DNA of 64,000 nucleotides from Takakia lepidozioides (lineage: Eukaryota > Streptophyta > Takakiopsida > Takakiales > Takakiaceae), in the NCBI GenBank assembly GCA_030704615.1, contig CM060731.1:89756756-89820755 (forward strand), read 5' to 3'. The translations under genes and the position numbers were made by a program. A model generated the notes under the pieces. It saw only the letters and a program-made list of their open reading frames with translations, ran no database searches and was not told the DNA's origin. Of this stretch, positions 10,327-22,090 are shown in pieces (position 1 is the stretch's first letter; every line of letters starts with the position of its first letter).

Positions 10327-10975
10327 GGATGGGTGTAGAACACAAGGCTTTGCGAAGGACATCAAAGGCAGCCTGCTAAGAAAAAGTCCATTCAAACCTG
10401 ACATCTTTCAACAACACCTTGGTTAGAGGATGACCCAATTAGCAAAGTTCTTGATGAAGCGTCTATAGTAAGAGGCCAGACAAAGAAGGATTTGATGCAG
10501 TGTTTGTCTTTGGGATTTGGAAAGCCCCAGACACATTCAAGCTTGGGCGCAGGATCAGGCATGAACCCATCTTCGGATAGAACGTGGCCAAGGAAATGCA
10601 ATTCGGACATCAATAATTAACATTTCTTGGGCTTTACCTTCAGACCCGCAGTCCGTAGCGTGCTAAAGACTCGCTGCAAATCAAAGAGATGGGCATCAAA
10701 ACTAGCGCTTGAGTAGACATTGATATCATCAACATAGATCGAGGCACATTCCAAGCGCAGGTTGCCCAAGACAATATCCATGAGCCGCTGGAAGGTGGAA
10801 GTAGCATTGCAAAGCCCAAAGGGTATAGTCTCATACTGGTATTTACCCATGCGACAAACAAAAGAAGTTTTCTCTTTAAAGCTGCATCAGTCAAGGGCAC
10901 TTCCAAAATCCAGATGCAAGGTCAAGAGAAGAAAATATAGTGGCACCATGCAACATGTCCAAGGAACACCATTTT
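10327..10975 (-). pseudogene. Reverse transcriptase half of the old gypsy element
   Basis: The frame shows MGKYQYETIPFGLCNATSTFQRLMD, the YVDD active-site box in SIYVDDINVYSS, then a shifted segment with FLGHVLSEDGF and, after a TAG at 10376-10378, QAAFDVLRKAL. That last stretch joins in frame to the RNase H at 954-369 when the intervening element is removed. The fragment is truncated at about 10975. This is the older, dead host of the methyltransferase element. Confidence 0.85.
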
Positions 10976-12268
10976 AAGTAAATATGGACAAAAGGATGAA
11001 ATCTGGACATCCGTTAAATAATTATAATTAATTAATTAATAAGGGAAAAAAACTATATTCAGTATTAACAATTCATTAAAGCTTACAATTTTGGATTTTC
11101 CAGGATTGGGCCGAAAAGTAGCATCGTCCTTTGCAAAATAAATGACAAGCAAGACACCTATATTGAATTTGAGGAGATCGCTCGTGAGTATATTCACGGA
11201 GGGGATATCTCCCGTGCACTCGATAGGTAGTTTCTCGCAACTTACACGAAACGAATCATTCGATTACTACATGTCAATGGTGAGAGAAGATGAGAGGAGC
11301 TTTCCCGTGAAAACGTAACAAATGCATGTCAATATCATATATGAAACAAAGTAAGAGCTTTAAAACCACAATGGGTCATGACTCAAAATTATTGGTAGAA
11401 ACATTGGAATAATGGTTTTGAATTATTGAAACTTAAGGGATAGAAAAATATTTGTCACATTGAGGACATGAAATAACAAACGAAATGCATTGAACCGACA
11501 AATACAAGGTCAGATACCATGTCAAATACAATTTCAAGTACAATATCAGCTTGTTGCAGGTGCTTTGAGACCTTCCCCCAACCAGGGGAGATCTTCCGTG
11601 CTCAATATGAGAAGCGTCGAGCCATCAAATCAAAAGAAAATAAGATCTAGAAACATTCACATGAACTGGTCATCCAGAAATTAAAACTGTCCGGTAAGAC
11701 AACAGTTATTTGTCACCCTCCGAATACCAAATAAGAATCCAGGAAATGCTGAACAGACGTCGAGACATAGCAGGGGAGACCTCCCGTGCTACAACTGAAA
11801 TCAATAGCACAATTGCGAAAATACAATTTAGAACGTCGGCATCATAAGGCGCCACCGTTAAAATCGGAGTAGTGAACGACATTCCGGAAGGGAAGATATG
11901 AAGGTTTTGGACCAGACAAAATCCTCATCATCTTCAGAAAATGAAGACATTTGCAAATCCTTACAATGAGCTCTAAGAAAAATATAATAATCACGATCGG
12001 AAATAGTCAAGTCACTGTAGCACGGGACATCTCCCGAGCACTATGTGTAAGGGAGAAAACCATCAACCACCATGGGAAATCGGCAGTCCGACATACGAAA
12101 TGAGTGGAACCATCAGACGGAAACAAATCAAAATGTACAACCATCCACATCCACTGGCCATTCAAAAATTCAAAATTTTGGAGATCAGAACAAAAGCTAT
12201 TTGTCCGCAGATAAAAAAAAAATCCAGTTCGTAATATTAAAAAAACAACGTGACACACCACGAGACCT
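10976..12268. other. Non-coding stretch with four copies of the ACGGGAG-type palindrome
   Basis: No gene is supportable. The stretch begins AT-rich (10976-11090) and then holds the palindrome at 11195-11219, 11585-11601, 11771-11790 and 12019-12042. The 11765-12045 part is clearly related to 26697-26972 at the other side of the large insertion, giving a diverged unit of roughly 240 bp with one palindrome per unit. Confidence 0.7.
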
Positions 12269-12279
12269 AGTTATCATTC

Positions 12280-12360
12280 TTGACGTGACGTGGCGCTGAC
12301 ATGTCGGCTGTCACGTCCGACGTTCGTCACGTCACGTCGAATCCGGACGTTTACCCATGT
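12280..12360. repeat. Left subterminal GACGTGACG-rich block
   Basis: Contains several GACGTGACG, CACGTC and GTCACGT motifs next to GTTATCA. A matching block in inverted arrangement lies at 26605-26690 at the other end of the composite element. Confidence 0.6.
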
Positions 12361-12478
12361 AATTTTTCTTACATTTGACTTTTACGGTTTACTTCTACCC
12401 TTTGTAATGACATGGCAGCCACGGTGGAAAACAGACGTGGCCAATTATTAATATTTATTAATTCTTTCTAAAAAATAT

Positions 12479-12903
12479 GTCCGCCTATATTGGCGGTCGC
12501 ATATAATTTATTATTTTTAATAAAAGCGACCGCCCATATTGGCGGTCGTTTGTAATTTAATATTTTGTTAAATTAAGCGACCGCCAGTATTGGCGGTCGC
12601 CGTTAATTTATTTATTTATAAATGAAGCGACCACCCATATTGGCGGTCGCCCGTAATTTATTTATTTATAAATGAAGCGACCGCCCATATTGGAGGTCGC
12701 CCATAATTTATTTATTTATAAATGAAGCGACCGCCCATGCTGGTGGTCGCCTGTAATTTATTTATTTATAAATGAAGCGACCGCCCATATTGGCGGTCGC
12801 TTGTATTTTATTACATTTTAAAATAAGCGACCGCCTACATTGGCCATGTGGCAGTCGCTCTTCTTGTTTTTATAAATATAGCGACTGCCATGCGGCGGTC
12901 GCG
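12479..12903. repeat. Palindromic satellite array A (GCGACCGCC...GGCGGTCGC)
   Basis: Seven or so units of about 60 bp. Each has an inverted repeat GCGACCGCC, a 5-6 nt loop such as CATATT, and GGCGGTCGC, separated by AT-rich spacers (TAATTTATTTATTTATAAATG). It ends about 260 bp before the TATA box of the kinase-like gene. Confidence 0.95.
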
Positions 12904-13164
12904 TGTTTTTTTTTTCCTTCGAAATCCAGGGACCCACCGTGTGGCATTTTGTTTTTAATTTTTAATCATGAAGCGGCGCCTCGGCCAGCCACGTGGCGAG
13001 GTGCCACGGGTCAGGAAAAACGAAACAAATGAGATGGGGGGAGGTGGTTTTGAACCCTTGACCTCTCCCATGTGGGTGCGCGTGGCGAGGCGCCACTGGC
13101 ATGTCGCGCCTTTTCAAGCATAATGCCATTTTTTTTTGGGGGGGGGGGGGGGCTGGTGGGCGCC

Positions 13165-13172
13165 TATATAAA
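13165..13172 (+). promoter_or_regulatory. TATA box of the kinase-like gene
   Basis: TATATAAA in a GC/C-rich setting, about 320 bp upstream of the ATG at 13491. Confidence 0.55.
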
Positions 13173-13490
13173 CCATTCCCCCCTCCTTTTCTGATCACTT
13201 TTGCCCCTCTTGTGGTGCGGTTCCTTGGCATCCTGTAGTCCTTTCGGACTTCGTTGTTTGGCACTGCCAACGGGAGGTGCAAAGGTGATTATTTGGGGGG
13301 GGAGGTTTTGTCGTTTTTCTATTGGTTAGTCCCACACACTTGTTCACGGTACAATCATCGTAACACTATTTTGCCGTTTCCGGATCTCCAGCGGCCTGTT
13401 TTTTGGTAGAAAACTACAAAGACACCATCCACACGCGTTCATTGTCATTTTCTGAGGTTTTGCACCCTGTAGTGGGCAAAGGTTTATACA

Positions 13491-14955
13491 ATGTCAGGGG
13501 TTGTGAATTCAAGTTCTGGGGCGGGGTCGCCTGGGGGGCGGAGCAAGAGAAAACGTGCCCACGAGCAGGATAGCCAGGTCAACAAGCCAGACTACCCGGG
13601 TCCGGATGCCTTGGATAGGGTGAAAGAAGTGGTAGTGGATTATTTCGAGGGTAGGGACATGATGAGGCTGGAGAGTGCTTATGTTAGGCATGGATGGGAG
13701 GGGTTTCAGATTTTTCAGCAAAATATAGAGAGGAAAATGACAAACGCTTTGGCGGGGACTAAGTGGACGGCGGACAGGGACAAGCCGAAGTTCAATCGGT
13801 GGATCCAAAGCAGGGCGAAAGACGCCATGTGGAATTTGAGGCAGCTAATGAAGACATGGAAGGGTAGAACAACCGAGGGTCGAGTGCCCTCCGCCGAAGC
13901 TAAGTTAATGCGACGTGTTGAGTATTGGGCTTGCTCGGCAAGTCAGAATTCACATCGCCGGACTAGGGTTGTTTCTTGGAAGGCGGGGTCATCGGGCGGG
14001 GGAGGCACTACTGGTCTTTATTATCTGAACTCTAGTGCGAAGGTAGTAGAGATTGGCCCTTACAAAGAAGGAAGGTATGCTAAGGTCCGTCACTGTAGGA
14101 TTGTTGGCGATTCTAGAATATCGGAGCGTTGGGAGCTAGCGGGAAAAAAATCCAAGTCCAAAAATCCAGTAAAGGCGTTGAGACAACATAACGACGAGTG
14201 TTTGGTAATGAAGTTCCAGCATCCGGGTGTTATCTCGTATTTTGTTGTGAATGCACGTGAGGTAGAGGGTTACACTCGCTGGTGGAATGGGGGGACAATA
14301 TGCGACATGATGAACCTTGACAGAAAATGGGGCAACGATTCGGACAACAGGGTGATTTTGGAACAAAGGGGAACGGAAGCAGAGTTCTAGGAATGCGATC
14401 GCTTGCTTCATTTCCGGAAAGTGCGCAGTAAACTTGCATGGGCACTGGTGTGCATTATGGATGTTGTCCACAAGAACGGTGTCCTGCACAACGACTTGTC
14501 CCCCGACAACCTCTTGTTGCATTTTCCAGATGGCACCGAGGAGATCAAGATTGGGGTGTGTGATTGGGGCTTAGCCACCCCATTGGGCATACGCAAAGCC
14601 TCGCCGTACCAGTTTGAAAACCAAGACAAGCTGGACCGGGAACTCGCAAAAAGATGGTGGGTGGAAAAAGATATTGCATCGGTTTTCAATGCAAATGTCA
14701 CTCCACCCCCCCCCCCAGGACATGACGTCAGAGGCCTTTGCCGTTGGGAAGATAGCGGTACGAATAAATGGCGGCGTTCATTATGATCAAAGTATGTTCC
14801 AAGACCAATTTACGGGAGGTTGTTGGCATTCAATGCTACAAAGGTTGTACGACAACAACAAGAATGAGAGAGTCACATTAGCCCATGTAGTACTTCGGTT
14901 CATGGACAAGCCATTCAATTGGCCTGAGCCGAAAGACGTATATAGGACGGAGTAG
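13491..14955 (+). pseudogene. Transposon-borne protein kinase-like gene, copy 1
   Basis: Starts MSGVVNSSSGAGS with a basic stretch (SKRKRAHEQD), then an N-terminal region of about 200 residues that I do not recognise. Kinase features follow: a VMKF beta-3 Lys, then the catalytic loop VLHNDLSPDNLLLHF (HND in place of HRD) and the metal-binding motif VCDWGLA (DWG in place of DFG). The frame is open except for a TAG at 14388-14390, where the paralogue at 58329-59836 has CAG. A frameshift in a C-run (14705-14716) moves the last part (AFAVGKIAVRINGG to FNWPEPKDVYRTE) to another frame. Both copies share unusual HND/DWG motifs, so activity is uncertain even for an intact version. A role in the transposon is unknown. 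Confidence 0.8.
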
Positions 14956-15029
14956 ACCATAGTCTCGTAGATATGACATTTCTGGCGGTACAATGGTTCT
15001 TTTATGAAGACATAACTCAATTTTGACCG

Positions 15030-15575
15030 TGCATGTAATAAATAAAGTCCCATTGTAAATATTACATTGCATATGCTCGACCCTGGCACCTGTCATCGCA
15101 ACATAAATGGTTTGTGTACTGGCTCACTGTTTATATTTGTAATGTTCTAAGGTTTCGGATATGGTTATGAGAAAACAATGTATTAGTTCCGTAGGAGTTA
15201 GACAACAAACGTCTTCTCTCATTCAACTGTGCGACACTACCATGAGAGGCATGGATCGGAAAGTAATAGGTGCACTTGCGACCTCCGAACGTTTGATACT
15301 AGGTCTTTACTTAAATGTGCGGAGGTCGCATGTACACCTATTACTTTTTTATCCATGCCACTCATGGTAGTGTCGCACAGTTGAATGAGATATGGAACGT
15401 TTGTTGTCTAACTCCTATAGATCCAATATATCATTTTCTCAGTACCCTGTCAGAAACATTGATTCGCAGTTACAAACAGTGCCACAATACACGGCCGGTT
15501 TAGTTGAAATGACATTTGTGAGGTTCGAGCGTATGCAATTTATTATTTACAACGGAATTTTATTTACTCGGGGGA
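15030..15575. repeat. Long imperfect inverted repeat (hairpin), about 270-bp arms
   Basis: The left arm (15030 to about 15296) and right arm (about 15318 to 15575) are reverse complements over almost their whole length, for example ACTGTGCGACACTACCATGA against TCATGGTAGTGTCGCACAGT. The loop is about 25 nt. It lies just 3' of the kinase-like gene. It could be an inverted duplication, a foldback element or a source of double-stranded RNA. Confidence 0.85.
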
Positions 15576-15639
15576 CCGGTAGTGCTGTTGGAGCGCAACT
15601 GATGGTGCGAGTTCTCTATTGATTGGAGCTGTCACAACC

Positions 15640-16015
15640 AATGTCAACAATCATATTTACGATAAGGTGTTTCATGCTATTGTTGTTCCTCTAGCTGAGT
15701 TTTGTAGTACTCTTTTTGCTATTCCCATGCCAACGTCCTCTGAGACTGTCATGTTCAAACGGACGTATCAGCCACCCCGGCCAGCTTGCAGGCTGCAGCC
15801 ATGGCCCACCATAAATTGAATGAATTGGAGATTTTGTGCGAAGTTCCTGGTTTCATGTCCGTGGTGGCTGATACGAAATTCGGAATATGGCAGTCGCAAT
15901 GGACCTGATGTTGTTGGCATGGGAGTAGCAAAATGATTATTAAATAATTCAGCTACATGAACATCGGCAGTATGAAACACCTTGCAGTACATATGATTCT
16001 TGAGATTGTTTGCAC
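15640..16015. repeat. Second inverted repeat, more diverged
   Basis: 15645-15782 and 15858-16015 are reverse complements with many mismatches. Shared landmarks are AAGGTGTTTCAT, AGCTGA, TATTCCCATGCCAAC and CGTATCAGCCACC. The outer right arm (16080-16130) read on the minus strand resembles the N-terminal part of the RING gene (WYYINRL against WYHINRL). It probably derives from a paralogue of that gene. Confidence 0.65.
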
Positions 16016-16299
16016 GGATTATTTGTGTTTGTGCTTTCAAGTGACGAACATTTCCGCCATGGTGCGGAAGACGTGCATTGGCCACATTAAACGGTTGATG
16101 TAATACCATTTCACAAATGTATCACATCGCATTTGTGAAAATGTATCATATGAACCGTCCCATGTGACCTACGGGAGTCTTCGATGGGTACGAGATCAAT
16201 GTGGCCTACGAGATCTGCTTCCACCAACAAACATGTGATCATTTCAGAAGCGCTAGAACTTTGAAGCGACGATGGGCAAGGTTCTTCATCCAGATGTTC

Positions 16300-16575
16300 A
16301 ACTCTCTTGCTTCGTAATGAGGTGCTTCTCCAACTTTTATTTTTCCAATGCTAATATCTTCCATCTGGAACATATCCACACATGCGTATATAACTTTAAA
16401 AAAACAAATGACCATCAAAACTGGAAGCTGGGGATGAGGCTTATAAAAGTTGAGATGATCATTTATTTTTTTAAGGATTTCTGCACACATATGTGGATCT
16501 GTTCCAGGTGGAGAATATTAATATGTTGGATAAAGTGGACATGGAGAAGCACCACATTATGAGGCATGAGACACT
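16300..16575. mobile_element. MITE-like element, copy 1
   Basis: Terminal inverted repeats of about 30 bp built around GTGCTTCTCCA (16303-16332 and 16541-16572). The body contains ATCTGGAA, ATCCACAC and CCATCAAAA. A second copy with the same ends and body lies at 40440-40680. No target duplication was confirmed. Confidence 0.65.
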
Positions 16576-16599
16576 ATAAAAAGAGCTTCAAATGGCATA

Positions 16600-17050
16600 C
16601 CATGTAACAGGTCCCAGTATAATCGAAGACGAAACCCCATTCATTCAATGGGCGATTGAATGGTTGCCCATCCAAATGATTTTCGTTTGCTTTCAATCTT
16701 TGCCACTATGTTGAACATACCATGTATCAGGTCCCGGATTAATATTAGATCAATCGAAATTCATTCGATGGCTCAACGGATGGTTGGCCATTGAAATGAT
16801 TTTGGTTTGCTTTGAGACTTGGCCACTATGTTCAATGTGCCATGTAAGAGGCCCCAAAATAATATGAGATCAATCAAAATTTGTTCAATGGGCCAACGGA
16901 TGGTTGCCCATCCAAATGATTTTCGTTCGCTTTGAAACTTGGCCAGTGTGTTCAATGTACCATCTGATACGTCTCAGTGTAATACGAGATCAATCGAAAA
17001 TTGTTCGATTGTCCAATGAGGTGTTCACTTGTCATCTGGTTTTTGTTCAA
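16600..17050. repeat. Tandem repeats of about 120 bp, block 1
   Basis: Successive units share TTGGCCA-TGTGTTCAATGT, GATCAATCGAAATT and GGTTGCCCATCCAAATGAT. A 240-bp part (about 16720-16990) is nearly identical to 17640-17930. A diverged relative lies at 59990-60180. Confidence 0.8.
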
Positions 17051-17509
17051 TGCGAAAAAAAAATCATGCAATGCGTGCACGGCTATTGCACCCATTGAAC
17101 GGATGTGGTTGAAGCCCCTCTTTTGCCCGCATGTGCTTGAACATGTGTGCAACACATGTGCGGAGACACAACAGACGAATAAATCATTTGCCTCCCCATC
17201 GACGCGCTCCCCCCCTCAAGCCATTCCACAATTTAATTGAATTTAAATTTATTTTAAGCCACCGCCAAAATTTGGACCAATAAAAAATGCCCCCCCCCAA
17301 AAAGTGTTCTTTTTGCTCACTATTGCAGAACTTTCTATGAAGAGTGCATATAGTAGAACACAAATCAAGTTTGGAGTGCAAAACAGGGAAGAAACTGTGG
17401 TTTTGGGTCCAAATGAATTTTGATTGCTCCCAAATTTGGCACGCACGTTGCATATGGCTATATTACACGCCCTATTTAAAAAACGGAATGAAAAAAAAAT
17501 CGTGAGCAC

Positions 17510-17940
17510 GTGAAACACAGTCCAACAGGTCTCAAAGCAATAGCAACTCCAACAAAATACATTCAACGGGTGAACGGATGGTTGCCCATCCAAATCATTT
17601 TTGTTAGCTTCCAAACTTTGCCAGCACGTTTGAGACACCCTCTCACATGTCCCGGACTAATATCAGATCAATCAAAATTCATTCGATGGCTCAACGGATG
17701 GTTGGCCATCGAAATGATTTTGGTTCGCTTTTGAGACTTGGCCACTATGTTCAATGTGCCATGTAAGAGGCCCCAGAGTAATATGAGTTCAATCGAAATT
17801 TGTTCAATGGGCCAACGGATGGTTGCCCATCCAAATGATTTTCGTTCGCTTTGAAACTTGGCCAGTGTGTTCAATGTACCCTCTGATACGTCCCAGTGTA
17901 ATATGAGATCAATCGAAATTATTTTGTGCTTTGAGAACTA
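17510..17940. repeat. Tandem repeats of about 120 bp, block 2
   Basis: Same unit as 16600-17050, in the same orientation. Between the blocks, 17315-17360 matches 60498-60530 in inverted orientation (GCACTCTTCATAGA), linking this segment to the 3' flank of the second kinase copy. Confidence 0.8.
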
Positions 17941-18347
17941 TGTGGGTATGTTCGTAGAAAGATCATAGATTTTGCGAAATGATTATGAAATACGCAGGGA
18001 CCAGGCGAAATTTGTTTGGAAGACCACCGTTTGTTACCATCAATTTTCCTTGCTCTCCAACTTTCGGAGTTCATTGCAAATACCCACTTACACGTCATGA
18101 CCAAATATGACACCATTGTAAATTTGTTTACAGGGTGAACTACTTCTTCCCCATCACACGAGTGTAAATATAAAGAAAACGTTGCTCATGCAATTGAAAT
18201 TGGCAGGTGCAGCACATGTGCATTGTGTATTAATAAAATTGGTGATATACAAACTTGACGGAATGCCATCGCTGTGTTTTCCAACAATATTCAAGGTACA
18301 ACAAAAATGCATATTGTATATGTACTACGCTGTCAGTCATTAAAAGC
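17941..18347. other. Non-coding spacer
   Basis: AT-rich sequence between the tandem repeats and the 3' end of the RING gene. I see no feature in it. Confidence 0.5.
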
Positions 18348-20662
18348 CTAGTCGTCACTGTCCGAGGATGTGGAATTTGATGTTGTGGCCTGATTTGCAC
18401 TACCAATTGCCAGAGTTTGCGACTGTGATCTCGTGGTCAATGAGGGGCCCAATGGCATGTGATCAATTCTGGCCTATATCTGCTTACTTCGCGGCGAAAG
18501 TTGACTTTCTTTTTCACTCTCACGACGTGGCGGAGGTGGATCGAGAACAAGTGCTCGGGCTGCATGCAAATCGGCAACGAGGCCGTCAACATCCAGCGAT
18601 ACAGCCCCCGAAACACGATGATAACGGTCTGTCCATAGTCGCCTCCATTTCTCTACAACTGCCTTGATGGTACTTTTGAAACTTTCCAACTACCTCTTGC
18701 GGGCCCTGTCCCTAATCATTGTGTCGTTTCGACGATAAGCGGCCTCGTACGCATCATTCATTCGGCGTTGACATATTATATCATCTTCCAGTTCGGACAG
18801 CAACAAATGTCTCCAAATCGGTTGTCGGTCATACAATTCGTTCTCCTCCGGCACCCATGGAACCTGTGGGAGTCGGATAAACCTGGACCTTCTTTAACTC
18901 CAATGCCCTCCCAGATTGCGGCAAAACTGCTCTCTCTCCCACCAATCTCGAATACCTCCCGCACGTACGGTTATCTCCCAATCAGATGTGACCCAGAAAT
19001 ATTGGGGATCTTTGATGTATGCTGGGTTTTCGGCATGTATGCCATGCATCTCTCTGTATGCATCCCATACCAAGTTCTTGCCCCAATGCACACAATTCAG
19101 AAATGTGTATGGTAGCCCATCCAATGGGAGGTTGTGTCGATTGTATTCAAAACCTATGGGCATCCGATCCTCCAAGCCTACCAGCTCATAGAAACGGCGA
19201 TGGATTGGTATACGGCATTCTGGGCAAGCGTTCGTCCGCAAGGCTTGCAGGATAAGACATGTGAGATGGAACATATGTCCACATAATCCAAGCACATGAC
19301 ATCCCTCTGGGCCGTATGGATTCCTACACATCGAACAAACTGTGTCATATGATATCCATGACGGCAAAACGCCTCGTGGTATCTCCTCCCTCTGGGCCAG
19401 TTTGATGTGGCTGGTCATTCTTGTTGTGGTGTCCCATTTTTCCTCTATCTCCAATTCCCAGTTTATGCTTTTGTTCGACCCCGAAATTTTGTGCTCACAT
19501 CGAATGAACATAGAATCCACATCTGCCCAATTGGTATACCCGGCGAACACGTTTGATGCGATGCGGAGATCGTTATACCTTTGCGTTTTGGTATAAATGC
19601 TATCCACGCTACGGTTCGACATGCGTGCGACACGTTGCAAGCCTGACAGTGCCCGCTCTACCCGTGCTTATCTGGAGGCCAAATGGGTCGCTCATTGTAC
19701 CCAATTCTCCCAGTCGCCATTCAATGAGACCCATGTCTGTATCTCCAGCGTTTTGGATAAGCGCTATGCAGTTGCCATGGCAATGTCCCGCTCCTTTATA
19801 GCGCGGTCGACATCTAATATTGGGTTCATCTCCGATTGAATGACGACCCTCGAGCATTCCCCGGTTTCCAGTACTGGTTATTTTCCTTTCCTCCTTCTCT
19901 CATCCGCAATTCGTTGTTCTTTAACCATGGTTTCATCGGCCACAGGGTCAAGGACGTCCGTAATTTCGTGAATGATGGGGTCAATACTGCGATCGGACAT
20001 CGCAAACTCCGCGTCCATGTCCACGACGTTTGTTCGATCCTCATTGTGGACAACAGTGCCTTCATTGTTTGGAGGCATGTCTTGCAATCTAGCTTCCAAC
20101 TCGGCTATGTGCAGTGTTTGTCAGTCTAGTCGGTCCTGCAGGGTCCTGATTCGCTGGTCTCTTTCCGCCAGTTGTTCCTCTAACGTTGCAGCCGGTTGTA
20201 TTCCGAACGTGTCCGGGATGTACTCCAAATCGTATAGCAACCTTGCGTTCCTCCTACTAGCAGTTTGCCAATTCACTGGACGCAAGAGTATGACCTTCAC
20301 GTACAACATGGCTGCCAAGGAGGTTGACCCCACAATGTGCAATGCACCTCATTCGCCCTATGCTGGAAATGCAAATTCGTGCAAGACCTGGACTCTGCGT
20401 AATTGTTTCGGGTTTGCACGTCATGCCTATCCAAAGGCCACAATCGATTGATGTGGTACCATTTCACGAATTTTTGGCATCTCGCCATCGGCCACCGGAA
20501 CTCTTCCAGATCATCCTCCCAGCCCTCTTCTGCTAGTATGTTAGGGTCACCATATACTTCTCAATTCAAGTCTTGTCTTGACCCTTTGATTTTCTTAGGG
20601 GGCGGTCCATGTTCATTGGGGTCATCTCTTCCATGACGGTCATCGTCCTGGCCCTCTGCCAT
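18348..20662 (-). pseudogene. Transposon-borne RING-finger gene
   Basis: A single-exon reading frame of roughly 770 codons. It starts MAEGQDDDRHGRDD, an acidic start with a PPPKKIK nuclear-localisation-like patch. Then come KWYHINRLWPLD, a coiled coil (EEQLAERDQRIRTLQDRLD), and a RING finger: CSMC, CGHMFHLTC and CPECRIPIH (about 19310-19180). It ends with a Ser/Asp tail just before a TAG at 18348. Eight in-frame stops interrupt it: TGA 20561, TGA 20121, TAA 19878, TGA 19692, TAA 19668, TAA 18894, TAG 18690 and TAG 18474 (lower coordinates). All are explicable as CAA, CAG or CGA after C-to-T. I see only one frameshift, near 20330. RING proteins are usually E3 ubiquitin ligases. The role here is unknown. 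Confidence 0.75.
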
Positions 20663-20950
20663 TCTGACAATCGGAGCAACACTAAACGAGGTTTTCTAAA
20701 AAGACGTAACTCTAAACCCTTCCCCCGTTAAGTAGGTTTGAGTAGGTGTCAAAATAGTTCCTAAAAGCTAATTTTGTAGAATAAAATGATCCTGGAAGCC
20801 AGAGGAGGGCCTATGGGAGCATTCTGCAACGACCTCACAGAAATTGCGGCAAAAAATACCCCCCCACCCAACCAATGGCCTCCTTCTCCACGTGACTACG
20901 TGTCGTGGAATAATGAAATGTCACGCACACAGAAGTTGTGTGGAGAGGAA

Positions 20951-21000
20951 TTGAGGGGAGAATAAGCCTCCCTGGGCTTATATCCCCCCCCACCCTCATT
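20951..21000 (-). promoter_or_regulatory. Promoter-like block with TATA box, RING gene
   Basis: On the minus strand GATATAAG (20977-20984) lies in a C-run context about 315 bp upstream of the RING gene ATG. A related block recurs at 22036-22090 on the other side of the adjacent palindromic array, in the same orientation. Confidence 0.5.
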
Positions 21001-21032
21001 TCTCGGGCCACGTGCAGGGCGAATCTTCTAGA

Positions 21033-21066
21033 AGCGACCGCCAACTTGGCGGTCGTTCGATTTTCC

Positions 21067-21100
<34 letters not shown>

Positions 21101-22034
21101 GACTGCCAGTACAAGTGGTCGCTCCATTTTCCGGAAATAAAATAAATAAGCGACCATCAACATAGGCGATCGCTTCATTTTCAAAAACTTTAAAATAAAT
21201 AAGCGACCGCCAACATAGGCAGTCGCGTCATTTTCAAAAACTTTAAAATAAATAAGTGACCGCTAACATAGGCGGTCGCTTCATTTTCAAAACATTTAAA
21301 ATAAATAAGCGATCGCCAACATAGGCGATCGCTTCATTTTCAAAAAATTTAAAATAAATAAGCGACCGCCAACATAGCCGGTCGCTTCATTTTCAAAACA
21401 TTTAAAATAAATAAGCGACCGCCAACATAGGCGGTCGCTTTATTTTCAAAAAAATTAAAATAAAAGCAACCGCCAGCAATGGCGATCGCTTGATTTTCAA
21501 AACAATTAAAATAAAAACGACCGCCAGTCATGGCGGTCGCTTGATTTTCAAAAACATTTAAATAAAAGCGACCGTCAGTAATGGCGGTCGCTTCATTTTC
21601 ATTTTCAAAACAATTAAAATAAATGCGACCGCCACAAATGGCGGTCACTCCATTTCCAACCAAATTTAAAAAAAAACGACCGCCACTAATGGCGGTCGCT
21701 GCAATTACAAAAAACAACAATACCAGCGACCGCCCCTAATGGCGGTCGCTCCATTTTCCTCCAAGAAACAAAAAAGCGACCGCCAGTAACGGCGGTCGCT
21801 TCATTTCCAAAATAATTAAAATAAAAGCGACCGCCAGTAATGGCGGTCGCTTCATTTCCAAATAATTAAAATAAATGCGACCGCCAGTAATGGCGGTCGC
21901 CCCATTTCCAAAAATAAAAAAATAAAAGCGACCGCCAGTAATGGCGGTCGTTGCATTTAAAAAAATAACCATTACAGCGACCGCTAGAAATGGCGGTCGC
22001 TGCATTTTGTAAAAATAAAAACTGTCAGTAATGG
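21033..22034. repeat. Palindromic satellite array B
   Basis: About 17 units of the GCGACCGCC...GGCGGTCGC hairpin with spacers such as TTCATTTTCAAAACATTTAA. Several units show matched changes in both arms, for example GCGATCGCC with GGCGATCGC near 21309. A poly(A) run lies at 21068-21098. The array lies upstream of the RING gene promoter. Confidence 0.95.
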
Positions 22035-22035
22035 A

Positions 22036-22090
22036 AGTGAGGGGAGAATGACTGGGGCTTATATGCCCCCCCCCCCCCCCAACCTCATTC
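22036..22090 (-). promoter_or_regulatory. Second copy of the TATA-containing block
   Basis: Similar over about 50 bp to 20951-21000: GAGGGGAGAAT, then GGGCTTATAT, a C-run and CTCATT. In the minus direction it would drive transcription into array B. Array B is therefore bracketed by direct copies of the block. Confidence 0.45.

Noticed and set aside
12479-12903. A CRISPR-like array
   Set aside because: Repeats are hairpins with similar AT-rich spacers rather than unique spacers, the context is eukaryotic and no cas genes are present.
16300-16562. Short protein frames on both strands
   Set aside because: They lie within the MITE-like element and its inverted ends, with no domain.
21033-22034. 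Open frames rich in FYFNCFENQATAITGGR-like repeats
   Set aside because: They read through the hairpin satellite; the periodicity is that of the DNA unit and there is no start context or domain.
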